In this document: in pieces, positions 1 through 8,543 of the stretch
How positions within the stretch are numbered: position 1 is the first letter of the stretch
Layout: every line of letters begins with the position of its first letter
Assembly: GCA_022565335.1 (NCBI GenBank)
Contig: JAIUMY010000020.1
Location: forward strand, 1-41,173
DNA from: Opitutales bacterium
GTDB lineage: Bacteria; Verrucomicrobiota; Verrucomicrobiia; Opitutales; T3Sed10-336
Length of the DNA: 41,173 bases
Direction of reading: 5' to 3'
Notes under the pieces: generated by a model
Told to the model about the DNA's origin: nothing
Seen by the model: only the letters and a program-made list of their open reading frames with translations
Databases searched by the model: none
Position numbers and translations under genes: made by a program

Positions 1-148
1 TCCGTAAAATGTAAGCGTTTTCGTTGCATACCCCTATAAAACCAAAATCCCCCTTACCGTCAACTACTAAGTCCAAAAATCTTAAAAATTGTTGGTGGGG
101 GGAGGATTGGGGTTTGAAGGTTGGGGAGGTTTTGGTAGGGTGGGGGAT

Positions 149-1669
149 ATGAGGTGTTTTGTGTGTCGATGTTTTTTCTCCGTATTTTTTGCGGTGGCTG
201 TTGGATTCTTTTTGGCGGGTTGTGGAGAGCCGGAGGTTGCGGAGGTTGCGCCTGTTGAGAATGAAGTGCCGGAGGAGGGGGGAGAGTCGGATGGTTCGAC
301 CGAAACGCCGGAAGAAGAACCTGAGGTTTCGCAGGATTTGGTTTCGGCTCCGGAAGTGACACGGGAGGTTCCGGAGGGGGATTTCGCGGAGAAATTGGAT
401 CATTTGGATGAACTTTACCAAGAGGGGGAGTTTTTTGAAGCGTGGCAATTGGCGCGTGAATGGAGCAGGGAATACACCGGCGGGGCGGAAGCGGAGGCAT
501 TGTCGGATCGTTTGCGGGTTTTTACGCAAGCACGCCGGGAAGTTTCGGAGTTGTCCTTTGCGATTGAGAATTTGGGGTCTGATGACCCGATGGTGAAAGA
601 TGTGGCCCGCCGGGAAATACGGAATGCAGGAGAAGTCGGCATTATTCTTTTGCGTCGTAGTATTGGGAACGCGACGTTGGATCAAATCCCGGAAATTTTC
701 GCTTTGTTGGAAAATGCCGGTGATGAGCGTCGGGTAGCTGCCATTTTCCGGCGGATGCAGTCTGATGATACGAAAGAAATCCGGCTTGCGCTGGCCGAGG
801 GATTACGCCGGGCCTTGCAGGAGAACCTTCCTGGTGCTTATGAAGCGGTGGTCGCCGAAATTGGTGATCTTCCACCGGAGGAGGTCACTCCGGTCTGGCC
901 GGCATTGGTACAAGAATGGCGGGCGGAAGGGCGCGGAGAGTCTTCGGTTAAACGAATGATCGAACTCTCACTGGTTCGGGCTGCACAGCGCCTGCCGGAG
1001 GAGCGGGAAACGGAGCGAACGGAGGTGTTTCAGGCGGCGGTTATACTTCGGGATCAAGAGGTGCTGAATCGAGTAATGGACCTTTTGGGTTCGGATGATT
1101 TGAACATTCAAGGACTTCCCCCGGGGTGGAAGAATGTCGATATCGGCGAAGTCGGAGAACCCGGGTCCGCGGTGTTTGAAGGGGGACGTTTTGTGGTACA
1201 TGGAGCGGGAGATGATATTTGGGGTGGAGACGATGAGTTTCATTTTGTTTGGCGGGAGGTGTCCGGGGATACAACGATGGAGGTCTTGGTGCATGCCCAG
1301 GAAAATACTGCGACTTATGCCAAATCAGGTTTAATGATCCGGCAGAGTTTGGATCAGAATGCTCCTCATGGAATGGTTGTCGTTTCACCCGAGGGAAGGC
1401 GGATTGCGTTTCAATATAGAAAAGAGGCGGGAGGGGATATGTCCAGTGACAGTTCGGACGATTATGAGTTTCCGGTTTGGTTGAGGCTGAGGGTCGAAGA
1501 TGGCCTTGTTTCGGCCGCCCGATCGTATGACCGGGAGGAATGGGAGGAGCTTGGGGAAGCGGAAATTCCGCTTGGAGACACCTTCTACTTTGGCTTGGTG
1601 GTTTGCAGCAACGTTCGTGGAACGTTAAACCGGACGGAGTTCGAAATTCCATTGGAGGATTTGTTGTAA
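149..1669 (+). CDS. Lipoprotein with helical-repeat region and C-terminal concanavalin-like domain
   Basis: The track ORF opens at 89, but the ATG at 149 is preferred because it gives a clean lipoprotein signal: a short hydrophobic stretch ending in the lipobox LAGC with Cys25. The mature protein of about 480 residues is therefore probably lipid-anchored. It begins with a Glu/Pro-rich linker (about residues 26-75), followed by a charged helical region that looks HEAT-like (about 75-320). The C-terminal 180 residues form a beta-rich segment (WKNVDIGEVGEPG..., then TYAKSGLMIRQS...) resembling the DUF1349 / laminin-G-like sandwich found in secreted proteins of Verrucomicrobia and Planctomycetes. 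Function is unknown; carbohydrate or surface binding is an inference from the fold. ndk follows 78 bp downstream on the same strand. The lipoprotein call is firm and the domain names are tentative. Confidence 0.8.
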   Translation: MRCFVCRCFFSVFFAVAVGFFLAGCGEPEVAEVAPVENEVPEEGGESDGSTETPEEEPEVSQDLVSAPEVTREVPEGDFAEKLDHLDELYQEGEFFEAWQLAREWSREYTGGAEAEALSDRLRVFTQARREVSELSFAIENLGSDDPMVKDVARREIRNAGEVGIILLRRSIGNATLDQIPEIFALLENAGDERRVAAIFRRMQSDDTKEIRLALAEGLRRALQENLPGAYEAVVAEIGDLPPEEVTPVWPALVQEWRAEGRGESSVKRMIELSLVRAAQRLPEERETERTEVFQAAVILRDQEVLNRVMDLLGSDDLNIQGLPPGWKNVDIGEVGEPGSAVFEGGRFVVHGAGDDIWGGDDEFHFVWREVSGDTTMEVLVHAQENTATYAKSGLMIRQSLDQNAPHGMVVVSPEGRRIAFQYRKEAGGDMSSDSSDDYEFPVWLRLRVEDGLVSAARSYDREEWEELGEAEIPLGDTFYFGLVVCSNVRGTLNRTEFEIPLEDLL

Positions 1670-1747
1670 CGCAGAGGGCATTTATCCTTACCCGATACGC
1701 TTTTCGCTCTTGTCTCTTAGGGGGCATCTTGCTTTTACTAGGCAACT

Positions 1748-2164
1748 ATGGAAAAAACTCTTATTCTTCTTAAACCGGACTGTGTGGAAAAGCGCTCGAT
1801 GGGCGAGGTTATCAGCCGTTTTGAAAAAGCGGGATTTACCTTGGTGGCTTCCAAGATTCTGTCGCTAACGCCGGCCTTGTTGCGTGAGCATTATGCGCAT
1901 GTTGCCGATAAGCCTTTCTATCCGGAGATTGAAGCTTTTATGGGGTCCCGCCCGGTTATGGCCTTGGTTTTGGCTGGTGATGGCGTAATTGACCGGGTTC
2001 GTCTTTTGCTGGGGCCCACCGATTCCACCCAAGCGGCCGCTGGTACGATCCGTGGAGACATGGGGCAGGATAAGATGAGAAACATGGTTCATGCCTCCGA
2101 TAGCGCGGAAAATGCCGAGGCGGAAATCAAACGATTCTTTCAGGCTAGCGAGTTGGTCTCCTAA
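1748..2164 (+). CDS. ndk: Nucleoside diphosphate kinase
   Basis: This cytoplasmic enzyme transfers the gamma phosphate of ATP to other NDPs through a phosphohistidine. The 138-residue length is normal for bacterial Ndk. The N-terminus MEKTLILLKPDCVEK carries the conserved substrate-binding lysine region. The motif RNMVHASDS contains the active-site histidine, His115, and GSRPVMALVLAG and GPTDS are also family-typical. The ATG at 1748 leaves no obvious Shine-Dalgarno sequence. The glycosyltransferase gene starts 14 bp after the stop, so ndk may head the operon that runs through uppP. Confidence 0.97.
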   Translation: MEKTLILLKPDCVEKRSMGEVISRFEKAGFTLVASKILSLTPALLREHYAHVADKPFYPEIEAFMGSRPVMALVLAGDGVIDRVRLLLGPTDSTQAAAGTIRGDMGQDKMRNMVHASDSAENAEAEIKRFFQASELVS

Positions 2165-2178
2165 ATAACGGTTTTTGT

Positions 2179-2808
2179 GTGCCTGCCGATCTGACGGTCA
2201 TTTTATGTACTTACAACCGGGCCTCTTTTTTGCCCAGGGCGCTAAAATCCTTGCGAGATCAGACTGAGCATGGTTTTCGGGTGCTCGTTGTTGATGACGG
2301 CAGCACCGATGAAACTCTGTCGGTGTTGGCGGAGGCGGTAGCGAAATTTGCCTCGACAGAGGTATGCTCTCTCGGGGAGAACGGAGGTATCGGGGCGGCC
2401 CGCAATGCCGCTCTTGGCCGAGCCAGGACGGAATGGGTGACCTTTCTCGATTCGGACGATGCTTACGCGCCGCATCATTTGGCGGAGTATTTCCGCGCCA
2501 GGGAAACGCATCCCGAGGTGGATTTATTTCATGGTTCCGCGGAAGTCATTGGAGACAGGTGGGTTCGGGACAAGAATGACCCTACGAAGAAGGTCGATAT
2601 TGCCGATTGCATAATCGGCGGAACCTTTCTTCTCCGACGGGAAAAAGCCTTGGCTTTGGGAGGCTTTCCTGAAGACTGCTATGGGGATGATTCCTTTTTC
2701 TTTGCCCAGGCCCGGGAAGCCGGCTGGAAGATTCATTTTCTTGGCCCAACCGGTTACCGGTATCATCGCGATCACGAAAGCAGCCTTACCAAAACCACCT
2801 CGATATGA
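2179..2808 (+). CDS. Family 2 glycosyltransferase (short GT-A)
   Basis: A 209-residue GT-A fold transferase that probably moves a sugar from a nucleotide-sugar donor. It starts at GTG, giving MPADLTVILCTYNR, the usual first beta strand of GT2 enzymes. The nucleotide-binding motif VVDDGSTDET lies near residue 40 and the metal-binding DSDD near residue 92. GGIGAARNAAL between them is also typical. The protein lacks a transmembrane segment and the extra C-terminal domain of longer GT2 proteins, so it is probably soluble. Its stop overlaps the next start (ATGA), so it is likely translated together with the HAD phosphatase and uppP. Acceptor and donor cannot be read from the sequence. Confidence 0.9.
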   Translation: MPADLTVILCTYNRASFLPRALKSLRDQTEHGFRVLVVDDGSTDETLSVLAEAVAKFASTEVCSLGENGGIGAARNAALGRARTEWVTFLDSDDAYAPHHLAEYFRARETHPEVDLFHGSAEVIGDRWVRDKNDPTKKVDIADCIIGGTFLLRREKALALGGFPEDCYGDDSFFFAQAREAGWKIHFLGPTGYRYHRDHESSLTKTTSI

Positions 2809-3659
2809 AGCGTACTTTGAAAATCCTATGCACCGATCTTGACCGGACTCTTTTTCCCAATGGCCAGCAAGCCGTGGAGCCGGAGGGAATGAATAATTTT
2901 GTTGAGTTTGTTCGGGACCGAAACTTTCGTTTGATTTATAACAGTGGTCGGTGCAAACAAGAGATTCTTGAGGGGGTGAAAGAGTTTGGTGCGCCCGCGC
3001 CGGATATTATGATCGGGGAAGTCGGAACGAAAATTTATTTCCGGGAGGGTGAGGAATATCGTGAAGAAAGGGAATGGCCCAAGTGGTTGGGGGAAAATAC
3101 TCCCGATTGGGATGTCGGTTTACTTCGAGACCTTGTTCTGCGTGAGGCGGGGGCACGTTTACAACCAGAATACCATCAAAACCCCTTTAAGGTTAGTTTC
3201 TTTTTGGAGCCTCTCTCGACCGCTCCGGCAATGGCGGACAAGCTTTCGCAGGAAATCCGACAAAAAATCCCGGGGGCCACGACTGTTTATAGTGTGGATG
3301 AGACAGAGGGCGAAGCGCTTTTTGATATTTTGCCGGCGGCGGCGACGAAATTGCATGCATTGGAGTATGTTCGTCGAAAACTCGGAGAAAAACGCGAGGA
3401 AGTCTTCTTCTCGGGCGACAGTGGCAATGACCTGGAGGCGCTTACGGGCGGGTATTGTGGGGCTCTGGTGCGAAATGCCATTCCGGAAGTAAAGGAGGCT
3501 CTTATGGAAAGAGCCCAAAAGGCAGGGGTGGAAGACATGATTTATCTCTGCCAGGGCGATGGGCCCTGGGGCAATGGATATTTTGTTTCCGGTATCATGG
3601 AGGGGTTGGCGCATTTTGGCTGGGCGCCCTCAAGAAAAGAAAAAAGGGCCGATAAATGA
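2805..3659 (+). CDS. HAD-IIB phosphatase, sucrose-6-phosphate phosphatase-like
   Basis: A 284-residue HAD-superfamily hydrolase whose closest visible relatives are the sucrose-phosphatase (S6PP) type. Motif I is TDLDRTL with nucleophile Asp11 and acid/base Asp13. Motif II is IYNSGR, and motif IV is FSGDSGNDLEAL near residue 205. Family-specific stretches include IMIGEVGTKIYF, FKVSFFLEP and ILPAAATKLHAL. No sucrose-phosphate synthase lies nearby, so the substrate may be another sugar phosphate. Its start overlaps the glycosyltransferase stop and its stop overlaps the uppP start, both by ATGA, which links the three genes in one translationally coupled unit. The phosphatase class is secure and the exact substrate is not. 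Confidence 0.88.
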   Translation: MKRTLKILCTDLDRTLFPNGQQAVEPEGMNNFVEFVRDRNFRLIYNSGRCKQEILEGVKEFGAPAPDIMIGEVGTKIYFREGEEYREEREWPKWLGENTPDWDVGLLRDLVLREAGARLQPEYHQNPFKVSFFLEPLSTAPAMADKLSQEIRQKIPGATTVYSVDETEGEALFDILPAAATKLHALEYVRRKLGEKREEVFFSGDSGNDLEALTGGYCGALVRNAIPEVKEALMERAQKAGVEDMIYLCQGDGPWGNGYFVSGIMEGLAHFGWAPSRKEKRADK

Positions 3660-4462
3660 GTTTCTGGGATGCGATAATCATGGGTTTGGTGCAGGGGCTT
3701 TCGGAGTTTCTGCCGATTTCCAGCACGGCGCACATCATGATTGCGGCCCGGCTCCTTGGCTTGGAAACTCCCGGGTTGGCGCTGGAAATTTGGCTGCATA
3801 TGGCCTCGGTCCTGGCGGTAATGTTGTATTTCCGAAAAGATTTACTGAAGGTCATCGGCGATTTCACCCGTTTTCTTTTACATCGCCAACCGGAGGATAA
3901 GGTGGGGTTTTGGTTTGGGGTGTATATTCTCATCGCCACGGCGATCACTGGTGGCCTGGGAGTTCTTCTCTCCGATTCCCTGGGGGATAACCTCCGGAGT
4001 CCGTTGGTCATTGGTATTGCCCTGTGGGTGACGGCGGCATTTCTGGTTTTTATAGAAAAGGGGGTCGTATATGGTCAGCGAACGGCGGAGAAGATGACCT
4101 GGCGTGATTCCGTCCTGGTTGGTTTAGGACAAACGGTTGCGGTACTGCCTGGAATTTCCCGTTCCGGTGCCACTTTGGTGACCGCGCTATGGTGTGGTTT
4201 GGAGCGCGAAACGGCGGTCCGGTATTCCTTTTTGCTAGCGATACCGGTAATTCTGGGTTCTTCGGTCTTAGGGATCCGCGATGCGAATATGGAGTGGATT
4301 CAGTCGATGAGCTACGTCGGATTGATTCTTTCCTTTGTGGTTTGTTTTTTCGCCTCGTGGGTAAGCATCGTGTGGTTGATTGGATTTTTGCGTTCAGGGC
4401 GGCTTTATTGGTTTGCGATTTACTGTTTTTTGCTAGGAGGGCTCAGTCTTTTCTTTCTTTAA
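3656..4462 (+). CDS. uppP: Undecaprenyl-diphosphatase
   Basis: This integral membrane enzyme dephosphorylates undecaprenyl diphosphate to recycle the lipid carrier for peptidoglycan and other surface glycans, and can give bacitracin tolerance. The 268 residues are rich in hydrophobic helices. The two BacA signature regions are present: GLVQGLSEFLPISSTAH at residues 10-26, with Glu17, and PGISRSGAT near residue 166. The length matches the family. The ATG lies inside the stop of the preceding HAD gene (ATGA overlap), with AAAAGGG upstream as a weak ribosome site. Coupling to a glycosyltransferase and a sugar phosphatase suggests the trio serves a lipid-linked envelope glycan. Confidence 0.95.
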   Translation: MSFWDAIIMGLVQGLSEFLPISSTAHIMIAARLLGLETPGLALEIWLHMASVLAVMLYFRKDLLKVIGDFTRFLLHRQPEDKVGFWFGVYILIATAITGGLGVLLSDSLGDNLRSPLVIGIALWVTAAFLVFIEKGVVYGQRTAEKMTWRDSVLVGLGQTVAVLPGISRSGATLVTALWCGLERETAVRYSFLLAIPVILGSSVLGIRDANMEWIQSMSYVGLILSFVVCFFASWVSIVWLIGFLRSGRLYWFAIYCFLLGGLSLFFL

Positions 4463-4504
4463 AATAGGGGAATAAGTCTTCATTTGGACGAAAAAGGTTG
4501 TCGT

Positions 4505-4539
4505 CTCGCCGGCTGCCCCGCAAAAAGGGGTTGTGCGAG
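4505..4539 (+). other. Hairpin in the uppP-yidC intergenic region
   Basis: The 203-bp gap between uppP and yidC contains a two-part stem. CTCGC pairs with GCGAG, enclosing CCCC paired with GGGG around the loop GCAAAAA. No U-tract follows, so it is not a classical terminator. A second small palindrome, TCCGCCGCGGA, lies at 4582-4592. It could be part of a structured yidC leader or a processing site. I recognise no known RNA family here. Confidence 0.4.
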
Positions 4540-4665
4540 GTTATTCCGGAAACCATTGGGTGAATTTCTGATTTTAGGCTTTCCGCCGCGGAGAGTTTAT
4601 TTTTATATAGATACTTTTTGCTTACGCCCTGATCCGGGCAAAGGCTACGGAACTCATTTTTATTC

Positions 4666-6582
4666 ATGGACAAGAAGAATTTTCTAATCGGGATGACCCT
4701 GTTGATGGCCGCTTTTATAGCGCTGTTCATTCAGAGCTATCAGCAGGAACAACGAAGGTTGGCCGAGCAGGGGCCTACCCCGGCGGAAACCGAACCCACT
4801 ACGGACCAGCCTGAGGTAGGTGAGGTTGCCCCGCCGCCAGAGCCAGAGGAGCAGAGAGAGTTGACCGAAGAGGAAATCACACCAGAGGCCGAGGAGCCCA
4901 CGCCCGCCGTGCAAGAAGCTCCGCGTCCGGATGATTTTGCCGAGCAGGTATCGGATGAGCCCGAGGAGGAAATCATTCTGGAGAATGAATTTATGCGTGT
5001 GCATCTGACGCGGCAGGGTGGAGCCATTCGCCGGGTAGAGATGATCGAGGAGCGGGAGGACGGAAGTTTGGTTTACCCGCGGGAGTTGGACTCCGATGAG
5101 CCCTTTATTTTCAATAGGGCCGGGTTTGCCCCGGCATTGTCGATTATCGGTCTGCAAGAATTTGACCCGCTTAACGAATACTCCATTCGGCATCAGGACG
5201 AGCGGTCCGTGACCTTTTCCCTTCGTTTGGCCAATGGCTTGGAGATTCGCCGGGCTTTTATGCTTTTGGATGTCGAAGGTCGCCGGGACCCCAATGCGTA
5301 CATGATTCACCACCAGACCCGCTTTTTAAACCGGTCGGATGCGGGCTATATTCCGTTGGATACTTTTGGGGTCAATCTGGGGACCTCGGGACCGTCCAGT
5401 GAGCGCGAAAGCCGGATTGCTTTGCATCACTTAACGTTTGGTCATTATGACGGGAACCGGGCTCGTTTTATTGGAACTCATCGTTTTCGTGGAGGAGGAT
5501 TTTTGCACTCCATTGGAGTTCGCACCAATCCTGCCCGTCCGGAAATCGGGGAGGATCAGCCGGTGGTCTGGGGGGTGGTGAAGAACCAGTTTTTTGCCGG
5601 TTTACTGACTCCCGAGGAGCCAGCGGTTGGCTACGTTAGCCGCCCTTTCCGTTTGCCCGGCATTGATGGTGGGGACCGTCGGGAAGGCATAACCGGAGAG
5701 TTGCTATTCGATTTGCGCGGAGTTTCTCCCGGCGAGGCGGCCGAGTTGAATCTCGATTATTATGTGGGGCCGAAGGAGTTTTCCCGGTTGGACCGCTTGG
5801 ATCAGCGTCAGGACCTCGTCATGCAGTTTGGGATTGTCGGCTTTTTCAGTAAAATCCTTCTGGCCATGATGATCGGCATTCAGAGTTTACCGATGATCAG
5901 TTATGGATTGGCGATCGTAATCACCACGATCATCATCAAGGCGATTCTCTGGCCTCTGACGGCCAAGGTAGCCAGGAGCTCCAAGAGGATGGCCAAAATT
6001 GCCGAGCCGATGAAGGCTTTGCGGGAAAAGTACAAGGACAACCCGCAGAAGATGCAGATGGAGACGATGAAGCTTTTCAAGGAGAACAAGGTGAATCCGT
6101 TTGCCGGATGTTTACCGATTTTCATCCAGCTTCCCATCTTCTTCGCCCTGTTCCGCATGCTGCAAAGTTCGGCGGAGTTGCGGTTTGAGAATTTCCTGTG
6201 GGTCGACGATTTGTCGGCGGCTGATACAATCGGGTACATTTTTGGTCTGCCGATCAACGTGATGCCTGTTTTGATGGGGGTGACGATGTTTTTGCAGATG
6301 AAAATGATGCCGATGAGCACGGCCAATCCGATGCAGCAAAAGATCTTTTTGTTCATGCCGCCGGTGATCACCATCGTCCTATACAATTTCTCCGCTGGTT
6401 TGACTCTCTACTGGACAGTGAACAATCTTCTGACCATTCTACAGCAATACCTCATTAACAAACAAAAGGATCCCGAGTTGGAAAATCTTCCGGCGGTCAC
6501 CGGCGAAGAGGAGGGGGATAAAAAGCCTTCCACGGGAACCAAGAAGGGGGCACACCCAACCCGTAAAAAGAAAAGGAAATAG
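4666..6582 (+). CDS. yidC: Membrane protein insertase YidC (Gram-negative type)
   Basis: YidC inserts and folds inner-membrane proteins, alone or with SecYEG. The 638-residue protein has the Gram-negative layout. A first membrane helix spans about residues 7-22 and is followed by a long Pro/Glu-rich linker (about 30-95). A large periplasmic beta domain follows (about 100-370), then the conserved insertase core from about 390 on. Core motifs include KARI-like cytoplasmic sequences (MAKIAEPMKALREKYKDNP) and NPFAGCLPIFIQLPIFFALFRML. The C-terminal tail is strongly basic (KKGAHPTRKKKRK), which suits ribosome contact. rnpA and yidD, which often precede yidC, are absent. yebC begins 3 bp after the stop. 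Confidence 0.97.
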   Translation: MDKKNFLIGMTLLMAAFIALFIQSYQQEQRRLAEQGPTPAETEPTTDQPEVGEVAPPPEPEEQRELTEEEITPEAEEPTPAVQEAPRPDDFAEQVSDEPEEEIILENEFMRVHLTRQGGAIRRVEMIEEREDGSLVYPRELDSDEPFIFNRAGFAPALSIIGLQEFDPLNEYSIRHQDERSVTFSLRLANGLEIRRAFMLLDVEGRRDPNAYMIHHQTRFLNRSDAGYIPLDTFGVNLGTSGPSSERESRIALHHLTFGHYDGNRARFIGTHRFRGGGFLHSIGVRTNPARPEIGEDQPVVWGVVKNQFFAGLLTPEEPAVGYVSRPFRLPGIDGGDRREGITGELLFDLRGVSPGEAAELNLDYYVGPKEFSRLDRLDQRQDLVMQFGIVGFFSKILLAMMIGIQSLPMISYGLAIVITTIIIKAILWPLTAKVARSSKRMAKIAEPMKALREKYKDNPQKMQMETMKLFKENKVNPFAGCLPIFIQLPIFFALFRMLQSSAELRFENFLWVDDLSAADTIGYIFGLPINVMPVLMGVTMFLQMKMMPMSTANPMQQKIFLFMPPVITIVLYNFSAGLTLYWTVNNLLTILQQYLINKQKDPELENLPAVTGEEEGDKKPSTGTKKGAHPTRKKKRK

Positions 6583-6585
6583 ATC

Positions 6586-7341
6586 ATGGCTGGACATAGT
6601 AAATGGGCAACGACCAAAAGGCATAAGGCCGCAGTAGACGCCAAGCGCGGCAAAATTTTCAGCCGTATCGGCAAGGAAATCACGATGGCCGCCCGCGAGG
6701 GCGGCGGTGATCCCGAGATGAATCCGCGTTTGCGGACGGTGCTTTTGAAGGCCAAAGGGTCAAATATGCCTGCCGATAACATTGACCGGGCGATTAAAAA
6801 AGGGACCGGCGAAGTTCCCGGGGTGACCTACGAGGAGTTTACCTATGAAGGCTATGGCCCTGGCGGGGTAGGTTTTATTGTTGAGGTCACCACTGATAAT
6901 AAAAACCGCAGTGCATCCGATGTGCGTTCTACTTTTACCAAGGCTGGTGGAAATCTGGCGGGAGCCGGGGCCTTGGCGTTTCAATTTCAACGGGTTGGAC
7001 AGTTTCTTTTCTCCAGTGAGAAAACCACTGAAGAGCAGTTAATGGAAGTGGCTCTCGATGCCGGGGCGGAGGACATTAAGGCGGCGGATGACCATTTTGA
7101 AGTGATTTGCCCGGTACCGGCGTATTATTCCGTAAGTCAGGCTTTGGAGAAAGCTGGGCTCGAGCCCGATTCCTCTGAGCTCGCCTGGGTGCCCAGCAGC
7201 TATGTTCCGGTGACTGATCCGGGGGTAGCGAAGCAGGTTTTGCGTTTGGTTGATACCTTGGAGGATTTGGATGATGTGCAAAATGTTTTTGCGAACTTTG
7301 ACATCGATGATGCGGTGATGAGCGAAGCGCAGGAATCCTAG
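6586..7341 (+). CDS. yebC: YebC/PmpR-family protein
   Basis: A cytoplasmic protein of the YebC/TACO1 family. Members have been described as DNA-binding regulators and, more recently, as ribosome-associated factors helping translation of proline-rich stretches. The N-terminus MAGHSKWATTKRHKAAVDAKRGKIFSRI is diagnostic in its first residues. GGGDPEMNPRLRTVL, the DNIDRAIKKGTG segment and GPGGVGFIVEVTTDNKNRS are also family hallmarks. The length of 251 residues is normal. It follows yidC by 3 bp with AAGGAAA just upstream, one of the better ribosome sites in the window. It is thus probably cotranscribed with yidC and metX. No ruvC is adjacent, unlike in many bacteria. Confidence 0.95.
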   Translation: MAGHSKWATTKRHKAAVDAKRGKIFSRIGKEITMAAREGGGDPEMNPRLRTVLLKAKGSNMPADNIDRAIKKGTGEVPGVTYEEFTYEGYGPGGVGFIVEVTTDNKNRSASDVRSTFTKAGGNLAGAGALAFQFQRVGQFLFSSEKTTEEQLMEVALDAGAEDIKAADDHFEVICPVPAYYSVSQALEKAGLEPDSSELAWVPSSYVPVTDPGVAKQVLRLVDTLEDLDDVQNVFANFDIDDAVMSEAQES

Positions 7342-7357
7342 GTTTGTTGTCAAAATC

Positions 7358-8497
7358 ATGAACGATGCGGAGCAGGAACCACTTTGGGAAGGCCCTGGCG
7401 AGGTCGGTTTAGTGGAGCCACGGGATTTTGTCTATGGGGAACCTTTTACTTTTGAGAGTGGGCAAACGTTGCCGGGGTTTCAAATCCGCTATGAAACATA
7501 CGGTCATCTTAACGAAAAAGGCGACAATGCTATTTTAATTTGTCACGCGCTCAGTGGGGACCATCATTGTGCCGGGATTCATCATTTGGAGGATCGCAAA
7601 CCCGGTTGGTGGAACAATATCATCGGGCCGGGCAAACCCATCGATACCCGGCGTTTTTTTGTCGTTTGCTCCAACTGCCTGGGGGGGTGTCAAGGATCCA
7701 CCGGGCCCTCCAGTCTCAATCCCGAAACCGGAAAGCCCTACGGTCTGAGTTTTCCCTTTGTGACCATCCGGGATATGGTGCGGGCGCAGCGCCGATTGAT
7801 TGACCATTTGGGGATCCAGCAGTTATTTGCGGTCATTGGTGGTTCGATGGGCGGGATGCAGGTTCTGCAATGGGGGATCGAATATCCTGACCGGGTACGC
7901 CGGCTTATTCCACTCGCGACCACTGCCCGGCAGAACGCCCAGGCCATTGCTTTTAACCAAGTTGGCCGACAGGCGATTATTACCGATGAAGGTTGGTGCG
8001 GCGGTGAGTATGAGCCCGAGAAAGGCCCTCGGGTTGGTCTTCGTATCGCCCGGATGATGGCGCATATCACCTATCTTAGTGATAAGGGGATGGAGCGTAA
8101 ATTTGGCCGTCGGCGCCGGCAAGGGGAAAAGGTCAATTACAGTTTTGAAACTGATTTCGAGGTGGAGAGTTATCTGCAATACCAGGGGAAGTCATTTTTG
8201 AATCGGTTTGATGCCCGGAGCTATGTGTATTTCACCCGGGCGTTGGATTATTTCGATCTGCCGACCCAATACGGTTCGCTGGAAGATGCCTTTGCCGGCT
8301 TGAAAGCCCGCTGTCTGGTGATCGGGTTTACCTCGGATTGGCTTTTCCCGCCGGAGCAAAACCGAAAGATTGTGCTCGCCATGCTGAATCGCCGCAAGGA
8401 CGCCAGTTATGCCGAAATCCCCATGGATTTCGGCCACGATTCCTTCCTCATTGACGCGCCGGAACTCTATGAATTGGTGCGTGCTTTTCTGGAGTGA
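7358..8497 (+). CDS. metX: Homoserine O-acyltransferase (MetX family)
   Basis: This enzyme acylates homoserine, normally from acetyl-CoA, to start the direct-sulfhydrylation route to methionine. It is an alpha/beta-hydrolase fold protein of 379 residues. The nucleophile elbow GGSMGG places Ser163, followed by the family sequence MQVLQWGIEYPDRV. The rest of the triad is Asp327 (SDWLFPPEQ) and His360 (FGHDSFL). NCLGGCQGSTGPSSL is a strong MetX signature. Whether it uses acetyl- or succinyl-CoA cannot be decided by eye. It lies 16 bp after yebC, and no metY or metW is seen. The sulfide for this route could come from cysI at the other end of the window. Confidence 0.94.
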   Translation: MNDAEQEPLWEGPGEVGLVEPRDFVYGEPFTFESGQTLPGFQIRYETYGHLNEKGDNAILICHALSGDHHCAGIHHLEDRKPGWWNNIIGPGKPIDTRRFFVVCSNCLGGCQGSTGPSSLNPETGKPYGLSFPFVTIRDMVRAQRRLIDHLGIQQLFAVIGGSMGGMQVLQWGIEYPDRVRRLIPLATTARQNAQAIAFNQVGRQAIITDEGWCGGEYEPEKGPRVGLRIARMMAHITYLSDKGMERKFGRRRRQGEKVNYSFETDFEVESYLQYQGKSFLNRFDARSYVYFTRALDYFDLPTQYGSLEDAFAGLKARCLVIGFTSDWLFPPEQNRKIVLAMLNRRKDASYAEIPMDFGHDSFLIDAPELYELVRAFLE

Positions 8498-8543
8498 AAA
8501 AGCGGGAAGGTGGATTCCCCGGTGTTTGGTTCGGCAGATTTCT

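Noticed and set aside
1041-1745. 234-residue minus-strand ORF
   Set aside because: It is antisense to the lipoprotein and rich in Pro, Arg and His, as expected for a shadow frame.
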